This document shows positions 34,501 through 46,500 of a DNA stretch of 64,000 nt, one piece after another. Both the position numbers and the translations under genes were made by a program. The notes below the pieces were generated by a model that worked only from the letters and a program-made list of their open reading frames with translations, did not search any database and was not told the origin of the DNA. The DNA is taken from positions 124,001-188,000 of the forward strand of contig CAMXCT020000373.1 in the NCBI GenBank assembly GCA_947184155.2. The letters run 5' to 3'. The first letter of the stretch is position 1; the number at the start of each line of letters is the position of its first letter. This DNA comes from Cladocopium goreaui. Taxonomy: Eukaryota > Sar > Dinophyceae > Suessiales > Symbiodiniaceae.

Positions 34501-37500
34501 AGGGTGGGACAGTTCCAGTTCATTGTCCAACAAATCCAAGAAGTTTAACGCGCTAAAGAAGAGACTTCTTCTCTGGCATTTTTTCTTTACATTTTTTCTC
34601 TGGTTTCCATGATAGGTCCGGTGATTTCCCATGACCATTTTACCATTTCTGGATGACTTACCCGGCCGGGTAAACGGTTACCAAAAACTGATGGGAAAGA
34701 TCCACCATGCTATTAATGGGACAACTCACTATTTCGACTGGGCCATTTTCAAGTTCGCAAACTGTAAACGTTTACCAGAGGCTATCTCCATTAAATCACC
34801 ATTAAATCCCATTAAATCACCATTAAATCGCTAAGTCTTGGCCGAAGCTGGAAGCTGCAAGTGTCTCACAGCTGCGAGGTTCACCTCCAACCAGGCCTAT
34901 TTCTATTCCTCGGTGGCCTTTTTGCAGTTCTGCAAGCAAGGCCGGGCTGGGAAGGGCTGGGAATGGCTGGGATGCGGGACGAAACAGCTTAAACATCCAG
35001 CGACTACCCAGCGACTATCCAGCAAAAACAGTAGCGTTTGGGTGGGGTTTTGTTTGGGTCATAGCCGTATGACCATTTGCCAAAAATCGTTGACAGAAGT
35101 TTTGTACTAGTTGTTGATAATTAGTGTGGACCTTTTTGTTTTCTCCAGGCGGCACGCAGCTAAATTCACCAATTCTGCAAGGCAGCGCTAGCAAACCCGC
35201 TAGGTTTGCGCTAGTTTTTTTTTCCCTCACACCCATGTTCAAGGATATTTTTGTGTGTTCCTGTCTGCTTGTTATTTCAACATGAAGACGAGTCAAGATG
35301 TAACACTTAGCTCCTTAAACCTAAGGATGTCTTAGTGAATTTCTGTGCTACTCCACAATTTTCCTATAATTTTGACGTTGAGGCTCAACTTTGCGAATTT
35401 GTACGTAATTTTACCCGCTAGATCCCCGCTAGCAATGCGCTAGCAAAAGTTTCAAAAAACGGCTTTGGTTGACCCCTGACCCAGTCGCCACCAGAGAACT
35501 TGCAATTTATCCGGCAAGGGCCTCGCTTCGGAACGATTTATCCTGTCTGTTTGACAAAGCAACAGTGACAGCAAAGGCAACGACCAGCTTTGCAGATATT
35601 CAAGTTCCACCACTAACAACTAGCAGCGGCACCCACTTCATATAGATGCGCGTTAGCATTTACTGCAGGTTTTAGCTACGGCTTCAAACATGAAAGATCA
35701 AATGCAGGGGTTTCAGACTATTTAGGTCAGTCATGGTTCTAAAGGCACAATAAGAAGCGGCACGCAAGGAATTACGATTTATCAACAAAACCCTCGAAAA
35801 AACATTTTGGCAAACCGTCATATGGAAATATTGCTTTGAATCTTGGATAATTGCGAGTTCTGTTTGTTGTGGACAGTTTTCTTGAACAAGGACGATCGTT
35901 TTCCATTTTCTTGTTAATTCAATCCTGTTGTTGGTATATACTCCCAATTGTGTTCCAACTGAAAGGCCGAAAGGTGATTCAAGATTTCACCAATCCCTTT
36001 GTTTCTTGTCAAGAGTTGCTCGTACAGAAACCATTGAAGTTTACATTTGTATGAAATAGTGCATCCCTAAATCCAACGGTTGTATAATTACTGGTTGGTG
36101 GTTTGGAACATTTTTTATTTCCATCATATATGGGATAATCCTTCCCATTGACTAATATTTTTCAAGATGGTTAAAACCACCAACCAGATTATATATATAC
36201 ATATATGTTATATGTTTCTCCTGAAGGGAAAAAATTGGTGTTCATCCCATTCTCAGACAGACCCATATCCACATATCCATTCTCCATCGGTTGAATATCC
36301 CTATGTTTGATGGTTAAAGCGCTTAAATCCCCCATGAAAATGAGCATTTTGGCTGGTGAAACTGCTGAAAACCACCAGATTTTTTCGGCCCCAAAAAAAG
36401 GGGCCCGTTGTTTTCCGTTGAGAGCGCAACGTCCGAGGCAACGTGGCGGTGATTTTCCTGGGCGGCTGCATGGTGGGACTGCAGAACTTCAGCTGGACAA
36501 AGTTGATGGTTCTGGGCGTGGCACCTGGGCGGAGGATGGGATGGCCATTGGGGGGATTGAAACCATGGTACCTTTCTATGGCATCTATATGCATGGGATT
36601 TTCAATGAGATTTTCTATGGGATTTTCAATACTGGGGTTTTGAATGGGGGTTTTGAATGCGGGTGAAGAATGGTAGCTGGTTGGTGTTTGAGTGGGGGTA
36701 GTTCTCCACAGTTTTTTCCCCACCTGCCAGGTGAGGGTTGTTAGATTTTATGTCAGTTGCCTCCTCCTCCTCCTCCTCCTGCTCCTCCTCCGCCTCCTCC
36801 GCCTCCTCCTGCCTCGTCCTCCTCGTCGTCCTCCTCGTCCAACTGCGACCCGCGATCCACAGTGTTCTCTGTCGGACCTCAACCACGACCATCCACGCCC
36901 AGTGTTCCCTGCCGGACCTCAACCAGGACCATCCCCGCCCAGTGTTCCCTGCCGGACCTCAACCACGACCATCCACGCCCAGTGTTCCCTGCCGGACCTC
37001 AACCGCGAGTATCCACGCCCAGTGTTCCCTGCCGGACCTCAACCGCGAGTATCCGGGCCCAGTGTTCCCTGCCGGACCTGAACCACGAGCATCCACGCCC
37101 ACTGTTCCCTGCCGGACCTCAACCGCGAGGATCCATGCCAAGTGTTCCCTGCCGGACCTCAACCGCGACTTCCAGATCGCAGTGGGCACAGCCGGACCTC
37201 AACGGCAAGAATGTCAGAAAAGATGTCAGATAGAATGTCAGGAGATATGTCAGAAAGAATGTCAGAAGATATGCCAGACAGAATGTGAGAAGATATGCCA
37301 GAAAGAATGTCAGAAGATATGCCAGATAGAATGTCAGAAGATATGCCAGATAAAATGCCATGAGATATGCCAAATAGAATGCCAGAAGATATGCCAGATA
37401 GAATGCCAGAAGATATACCAGATAGAATGCCAGAAGATGTGCCAGATAGAATGCCAGAAGATATGCCAAATAGAATGCCAGAAGATTTGCCAGATAGAAT

Positions 37501-40500
37501 GCCAGAAGATAGAATGCCAGAAAATATGCCAGAAGATATGCCAGATAGATATGCCAGAAGAAATGCCAGAAGATATGCCAGATAGAATGCCAGATAGAAT
37601 GCCAGAAGATATGTCAGATAGAATGCCAGAAGATATGCCAGATAGAATGCCAGAAGATTTGCCAGATAGAATGCCAGAAGATAGAATGCCAGAAGATATG
37701 CTAGATAGAATGGCAAATAGAATGTCAGAAGATATGTCAGATAGAATGCCAGAAGATTTGCCAGGAAGAAAATGTATAAATGTCATGGTGGGGATCACAC
37801 GAAGTAAAGTATTTTTTTCTGTTTGCTCTGTTTTTTTAAAAATAAAACCCTATATTCTCTGTGCTGTTGGACTAATAAGCTTAGTGGACTCATCCATCCT
37901 TTTTTCAAGATAGTAAACATTCGTAAACCAGCCATGACCATCCCATATTTTTTTTAAAAATACATATGGGTTTGCCAAAAAAATAAGGGCTACCCCACAA
38001 TTCCAATGGATTCTCACCATCTTCCCGATGAAACTGGCATTTTTTCGGGTGCGCCGCATTTTCGGGCAAAGCCACATATCAGATTCTACAGATTCTTGGT
38101 AATGTTCCCTTAGATTCCCAAGCAAATCCATATGAAAGTCCTCCATTTTTTCAGGATTCATTGTTTTTTGATGGGATAAGCGACCCCTCGAGGCCTCAGC
38201 GTGGGTTCTGACGAACCATGTGGCTTTGGGATCCTTTGGGTATCTCATTTTTTAGATAGAGATCTATTTCCTTTGGCAAAGTAGCCTCCAGTAGAAATCG
38301 CCGGGCAGTTGGAAATCCCAATGTTTTCTCATGGGGAAACCATGAAACCATCGGCTTTTTGCAAGGCGTTTGTGCCCTGAAGTAACCCAAACCTGTGCAT
38401 TGAAGCAATCCCAAATGTATCTTTGGTCAAGAATGGTTGATAATGGTTGATGATGGTGAATAATTGCTCATAACTAATAACGGTTATAATACTCGCTAAA
38501 TTAATAAACACCACCCAGAAACAATGGTTTAAACACACATTTGGACCACAGAATGGGGGTGTTTTGTACCAGGGGGGGGTCCATGACTAGGACCATTGAA
38601 CCTGTTGAACTTCTTACACGGAGTTTCTTTTTTTTTTTAAACACACACACGCACATATATACACATAAACACACACGCACATATATATATATATATATAT
38701 GTATACATACATGCACATAATAACACGCACACACAGAGAGAGATATATATATATACATACATAAGGTCAACTCCAGATTAATAAGCAGGTGGCCTGTGGC
38801 TGCTCCATGTGTGCCACTGGTGAGTGCCTTGCCCATGCTGAGAAACCAGGAGCTGGGAAATGAGCGTCCCCAAGCATATGATCATGTGGAAAGTATGTGG
38901 AAAATAGTGGTTTTAACCCTGAAATAAATTGGATTTGTCTATGAAACAAGGTGTTTGACCATAGACAATGGGATTATCATTGCGTTGTTTTGTTTAATTG
39001 TTTGTTCCACCATGGACTTATTATATTATCATTACTTCATACTGTAATGGTGGATATTTGGGAATCAAACAGTAGTGGAGATCTGACAATATGGCTGGTT
39101 GGTGGTTTCCGATCTCCAAAAATGCCGAAGTTCACCAACAAGAAGATGATCTATGGTGGTTTTGCTTCTGTTTCTTCAATTTCCCATCCAAATTAAAGTC
39201 GGGACCCTTAGTGACCCCACAAGAATTCTCCGGGAGATGGGTTGACACCAAGCAACTCATTTGGTTTGGGGTTTTCCTACATGGGAATCTCCAGTGGTCA
39301 CCATGGCTGGTACCATCATTGGTTTGCAAAGCTCCGTTTGAATAGATATATAGATACCCTGAGAGAAGTCCATTTTGAGTGGACACTAATCTTCCAAGCC
39401 CTATCTGGCAGGGTTTCTGTTACTGGAGGGTATATACCCTCCATGTGGGTTGCTGGAACATCACCCAGCCAGCCAATATTTTTTTCGATAATTTCCCAGC
39501 GAAAAACACCTCCATTTTTAGTTTTCCATTGCCACCTTTGATTACCGGAGGGTACATGAAATTTGCATACATATGTATATAATGCATAGCCCAACCCATG
39601 TGATGACAACACAATGACCGACCCTGTTTGGTATATCTGAATGAATGACTTCCAGGTCTACAGCGAGTTTCAATGGAGACTTCCTTGCCGTCTCGTTGTT
39701 TCACTCAATTTTTTCGAAGGTGACATTACTGACATGACTAGCTTGTGACCTGGTTTCCTCCGATGTCGTGGTCACAATCTTCCTCCCATCCAATGCGATT
39801 CTCTGAGGATCAAATTTGCCTTGCCAGGGCTCCTGTTGCAACTTCTTTCCCAGGCGCAGGGCGCTGGCTGGGAAAGGCTAGGTGTCCTGGCAAAAACGGC
39901 CATGGGAGACCCTGTTCGGTAAATCAATGTAAATCATCTATAAATGATATAAATGGGCCATGGCTTCCATAGCAAGCTGTTCAATGATCCAAGGGTAGGG
40001 ACGTTCCCATTGCCAGCCCGGGCAGATCGCGGAGTGCACCAAGAATCTCATTGGAGAAGTGGTGCTGACGGGTGCCGGCTTGAAATTGGACGTGCCACTG
40101 GGGACGAATTCGCGGGGCATAAGAAATGGAAAGCTAAAGAAGTGGGATGATCATCGAAAATCCATCCATGGATAGATGATTTTCCGGTAGGTGTCCTATT
40201 AAAAGCCTCCATTTTGACCAGGGATTTTCCGATTGCCACGTTTGAGGACACCGGAGGGTACCAACAAAACTTGGAGAAATGTGGGAACATGGGGGGCTTG
40301 AGACATCGCGTGTTGGCAAACCCTCGCTTTTCTGGGGATTCTGTTCCTAGAGATTCACCACTTCTTGGTGATTCACCAAAAAAAGGGCTGGTACCTGTCA
40401 AGTAACATAGAGATGGACGTCTTTTTCCGGTTTCGCAAGAAACATCAGACGTGGTGGGGCCTTTTTCCCCATATCTTAATCCACTGGAGGGCACATGTCC

Positions 40501-43500
40501 CACGGCCCTGTTCGACAAGAAGTGATTTTTGCCATGGCTGGAAGTGCCTTGGCTCCCCTCAAACTGGGATTAATTAAAGGGATTTTCCATGGGATATCAG
40601 ATGGGATATCCTATGGGATGATTTTTATTGAATACGGGTTTATACCCTCTGGTGTCATCAAACATGGCATGAAAAATCGGCACATCCACCATTTTCTTTT
40701 GATGTTCCCAGCCCCGAGGTTGACCTTTGTGGCGTTTCAAGCTCCATTCTCCTTGCTGCCACTCTTAGCAGGCACCTCCGTAGACCATGTGTTGTGAAAC
40801 CACCCGGAACAAAGTGCGCTTTGTCTCCTTGATATGGCGCATTTTGAAGTGTTTGAGATGATATGAGATGATGAGATGATTGATGAACTTGTACTGTAAC
40901 CCTTATATACTCCCTATTACTAAATTTCCATAATAGAAACATTAAAAACCAGGTGGGATGCCCCATCAGCCCCAAGATTTAGTAGATGACTGGATTCCAT
41001 TTGTCACCATAGTCCAAGGGCATCATTTTATATACAAAAATGGGCGTGATATATCGTTATATCACATTATGACCATGCTAGTTATAGCCTTATTGATGTG
41101 ACAATGTGATTGTTGCATCGCCATATTGTTATATCTTATAACCATTGATCATTTTATAATAACAATTAGAACCTCATTATTCTAACAATTAGAACCTCAT
41201 TATAACCAATATATTGTTTTAAGCTTATTATTATAACCTTATCGTTATATCACCCCGTTGCGGCGCCTCCACCTATCGATGATTTACGGTCTGGGCAGGA
41301 GCTTTCTGGCTGTGGACGCCTGAGGTGGCACATGACTTCGGAGTCATGTGGCATGTCAGTGGCCTCAGTGGGGTAGAAATTGCATGGCTCAACCGGTGGT
41401 TCGCTATCATCCATGTGTGTATATATATATATATGTGTGTGTGTGTACACCGTTATAACAAACGGTTTTAGTTCTTGTCATTGCTCTTGTACTATTCTAA
41501 AAAGCAGGGGGCAGAGATACCCATGTCACTTTCTCTGCCAACGAAGCTGGGTGACATGTGGTAAGGATATAGATCAGGGACGCCTGATCTACGTACCTGC
41601 TATGGTTTCAACTGTTGACTTTCTGTTCTTGTTTATGAGCTGTGCGTTGTTTCTTCGATCGCGAACCTGTGTCCGCTGAAATTCTACTGCCAGGCAACTC
41701 AGGAAATCAGGCGAAGACTATGACATCCTTCACACTTTTTACTGGCCATTACCCCACAGTGTGTCCTGGGTGTTTGACCTAAATTGGTCGCACCGTCGGT
41801 TGGTTTCGGCCAATCAAAAAGTCATGAGCGGGCATTTTCCCGTATTCCGAGTGGAGTATGAATCTCCGAAGCCGTATGCACTTCGAGTGCATTTCAAGCG
41901 TCATATGACGGAGTCAAGATTTTACACTGTAAAATCCAATCGAAGCAGCCATAAGGCGAAGCAGCCATAAGGCAGAAATTTTCGTCCAGTTCGGACAAAG
42001 CAGACATAAGTCGAAGTTCCCAGCACCACGGGTGCAATACAAGTGCTTTTTGGTCTGGTCGGAGTCTCAGTAGCATTTTCACCTCACTCGTCATCGTCAT
42101 CAGGTTCTTTTTAGGCCATGTATTCATGCTCTTAGGCAGGCTCCTTAGGTTTGTTTTACCAGGTATAGTACATGGTTCAACGTTTTGTTTCTCACATCAC
42201 TCATCATCGTCATCAGGTTCTTTTGAGGCCATGTATTCATTCTCTTAGGCAGGCTCCTTAGGTCAGTTTTACTAAGTATAGAACATGGTTCAACGTTTTA
42301 TTTCTCACCTCACTCATCATCGTCATCAGGTTCTGTTTAGGCCATGTATTCACTCTCTTAGGCAGGCTCCTTAGGTTACGATATAGCAAATGGTTTAGTT
42401 TTGATGAATCAATCATGTTTTGATACAGCAGGGAATTTTGTTATGCAGATTGAGCCAAACCTTGTCGGAACCTTTTCGGTCAAGAGCTCAGCAATTACTC
42501 AAGCTCTTTCTGCAGTTCCGGAACTCAGAATTTCCACTTGCCAATGTACCTGTGCGATTATTTGTTCTTGACGATGAGATGGAATTACAAATGAGGTCTT
42601 GGCTGTAAGGCTTTATCGTACAGTCTTGTGCATCGTTTTTGAACTCAAACGTACAGCATTTGCATACGCATTTTCTTTGCTGTTAGGATTTACGACTTAT
42701 AGAACACGGTTTAACTTTTTGCTTCTCACATCACTCGTCATCGTCATCAGGTTCTTTTAGGCCAGGTATTCATTCTCCTAGGCAGGCTCTTTAGGTCAGT
42801 TTTCTTAGGTAAAAACTAGGCAACTTGCGGTTTTGCCCCATTTCGGGGCTAACGTGTGTGTGTACACCGTTATAACAAACGGTTTTAGTTCTTGTCATTG
42901 CTCTTGTACTATTCTAAAAAGCAGGGGGCAGAGATACCCATGTCACTTTCTCTGCCAACGAAGCTGGGTGACATGTGGTAAGGATATAGATCAGGGACGC
43001 CTGATCTACGTACCTGCTATGGTTTCAACTGTTGACTTTCTGTTCTTGTTTATGAGCTGTGCGTTGTTTCTTCGATCGCGAACCTGTGTCCGCTGAAATT
43101 CTACTGCCAGGCAACTCAGGAAATCAGGCGAAGACTATGACGTCCTTCACACTTTTTACTGGCCATTACCCCACAGTGTGTGTGTACATGACTATGTGTA
43201 TATATATATATGTCTATACGGGGACATTCCATCTTCTGAGTGGTTTATAAGTTCTTTAAATAATTCGCCAGTTACGAACTGGTGTTTGGAATCCAATTGC
43301 AATTTTTCATATTCAACGAACCCGCTGAAAGCATCGCTTCGCACTTTCGGAATCAGATGAAGGGAACACTTACCTGCAACTTCGCACTTACCTTAGACCA
43401 AGCCAATTAATCACAAAAACTTCGGTTTCCTGGAATCGAATGGACAGAAGAACAGTAAACAGCCACCGGTGGCCATGGTTTCGGCCGGGTAAATCCATCC

Positions 43501-46500
43501 ATTGAATCGATCATAGCTGGTTGGTGGTTTGGAACATGACTTTTATTTTCCACTCAGTTGGGAATGTCATCATCCCAACTGACCTTAACTTCACTCCATC
43601 ATTTTTCAAAGGGGTAGGTCAACCACCAACCAGCATCATCAACCACTATTCATAGTAGTCATTGGTTCTTATGGTTATTAAATGTTATTAACCACTATTG
43701 ATGATGGATGATCATCTAAATAGGCTTGGTGATAGCCCTCCATCTTCAGGTTCTGTTGCTGAACGCCTGTCTGGCCTTTGCCCTGAACGTTCTCATTGCC
43801 TTGACCCTGACACTGGCCCGAAATCGATGGGGATGGCAGCCTGAAAATTCAAGGGCTGACACTGGCCCAATATCATAGTTGCTCCAACCCATTCTAGGTA
43901 AATTATAGCCACAATTGGCGGGGGGCATATGTATATATATATATATAATTATATAATTATATATATATATATATTTAATTTTACGTCATGTACGTCTTTA
44001 CCTACCCAGATTTTTCACCTTGTATCAGCTTGGGGCCCTGGGGCGTGAGGACGTGGGATAATCATCGTCTGGTTTGTGGTTTCAAGCTTTCCAGGCAAAC
44101 ATGGAGTTAACTGAATTAACCAACAAAACAGATGGGTGAGATAGCCAAGAAAACTTGTGATATGAGTCAACTTGGTGGCTTCACACACGCGCACACACAC
44201 ACACACATATATATATAGATATGTATATATACATTTATATATACATATGTATATATACATACATACAATATGTATATATATATATACATACAATATGTAC
44301 ATATGTATATACATATAATTATATATGCATATTTACTTCAAAGAATATGGAAATAAGATTATGATCCCGAACGACTACAGTAATTGTTGAAATGGGTATA
44401 TAGGTGAACCCTCAACAAGTCATTTTATATACGTTCGATGATTTATGTTTAAGTATATACTTCGATTTCGTTGGCTAACCTATATATCATATATAATACA
44501 TTCAGGCAGATGCAGTTCCCGTTTGATAAGTAGGCTGTGGCCATAGTTGTGGTATCCCAAGTTATGCGGGGTGTTTCACCATGGGGATATCAAATGCAAT
44601 CCCAGGTACTCATTGATGGTTGAAATCCCTCATTTTTCGCCATTTTTTAGGGGAATCCACCATCAGAATCTGGGTCTACTTCTTGATCTTCTTGTTTTAG
44701 GCAACGCTCCTAACGTTGATCCAAGTCTACGACATTTCGCTTATTTGATGGGCAAAACCTACGTTTTTTTTTTTGGGGGGTTAATATCTATATACATATA
44801 TAGATATTTATACTTACACACACACACACGCACACACACACATATATATATACACATACATATACTCAAGCTGTAATATGTCTTATAATCAGCCCGTGAC
44901 CGAATCGATCTGCCAGGAAACGGCTCTCGGCCCTGTCCTTCGTTCTCATTGGCTTAGCCAAGGTGCCTTGGAATCCCAGCCTTGGGGGTGGTTTATCGTG
45001 GTTTATAATGATTATATATAGAATAACAACCATTGGATTGGAATAATGATATTAATAATAGTTGGATAATAATAGAATGGTGGTTTATTACAATAATAAT
45101 TGTTATTATATCATTATTACTGTGATTGTTTTACTGACATTACATCATGTACATATCAAATAGATATGGAAAGCGAGGTGCACACGCACCAATATTACCC
45201 TGGGGCAAACTGGCACAGACATGCACAAACCCATATTCATATCATTACATATCTATCAATGGTCGATTTTCCCTATCTATGCTAATAAATAGTATAGGGC
45301 ATCTATCTAGGCAAATTCTAAGATTAATAAGGACCTCACAAGGAGGTTACATCAAGATTTCGTTTTTGGAAGGGGCGTTTTTCAAACATGGTTTCTTTCT
45401 GGAAATTGCAGTCATTTGCCCCGATACATTCAGATGTTGGCTGCGGTTGATCCATACCAACCCCGGAGTAATAAACGGTTGGTGAAAAAAGGGAGTTTGT
45501 CACCAAAAATAGTGACGATTTGCTAGTGACTGCTAGTGAAATGGTAGCCACTCCAATTAAACGGCCTGAGGGACTGATTATCCCATGGTTGACATTAGCC
45601 TCCAATGAACCAACGCAAACATGGAACATCCACCATGACTGCAGATCACTTCCGAATGGGAAACCCATGGATTTCTACAGCTATACACACGTTGAGTGGA
45701 GGGACAAATTGTCCAGATATGATATATCATATATCCATTCCAGATCATCCCAGAAGCGAAAGAAAGGAACATTTGCCCGACTTCTTCCCTCCCCATTATT
45801 TGGGGTGGGTAGAGGCAATCGTTGCCGGTTAAGATGTTCCCTCATTGAAATCCAAATCTTGGTTGCGTATCTCGTCTGGTAATTTAACGCATCCATGGAA
45901 AACTGCAATTTTTGATAGGTGAACCATTGAACTGAATGGGTCATTTTCTATAGTGTAAACGTTTCCTGGAGGGTAGTTACTACATTTACCAGATATAATA
46001 TTCCATTGCAAGCCCATTGAAGTTGAACACATTCTATTGAAATCCCATCAAATTCCATTGGGTAGATCTCACTAAATCCCATTTGCATGCCATTAGAATA
46101 TCATCAACTTTCTGTGAATGAATTCCGTTAAAATCCCATTTAAAATCCCATCAAATCCCACAAAAATCTCCATTCAATTCCATGAGAATCTCATAAAAAT
46201 CCGATCAAATCCCATTAAACCTCACTCAATCCCATGGACATCTCCTTTTACCTCACAAAACATCCATTTCATGTCCATCAAACCTCCACTCCATCCGACC
46301 TCCACCCGGATCATCGACTCAGGACGTGACCATCGTGAGCTCCTCCTCGGTGGTCTTTGGGGATCCCATTTCGCATCAGCAGATGGTGGGTTTTCTGGTG
46401 ACCCTTTTTGGCATGGCCCTCTGGAGCCCCTGGGATGGATCTGAAAAGCACCAAAAAAAAGCCATGAATGAAACGATGGAAATGGGAAAAACATTGGAAG

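Larger units (their letters stand above)
41437..43181. mobile_element. candidate small LTR (TRIM-like) element in transporter intron 11
   Basis: Two direct repeats of 328 bp (41437-41764 and 42854-43181) at a constant offset of 1417, with one mismatch seen (41725/43142). Trimmed to TGTACACC...CCCCACA they have TG...CA ends (41444-41758 and 42861-43175) with GTGTG on both outer flanks. The roughly 1.1-kb interior has no RT-like frame and holds about 112-bp repeats. No clear primer-binding site or purine tract was found, so a segmental duplication through (GT)n is the alternative. Confidence 0.55.

Noticed and set aside
36738-37913. 391-codon open frame
   Set aside because: Made entirely of 40-bp and 24-bp tandem repeats that keep several frames on both strands open. 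It lies between transporter exons 6 and 7.
41485-41679. Frame repeated identically at 42902-43096 ([20 protein letters not shown])
   Set aside because: Identical because it lies in the 328-bp direct repeat. No homology, splice sites or codon signal support it as a gene.
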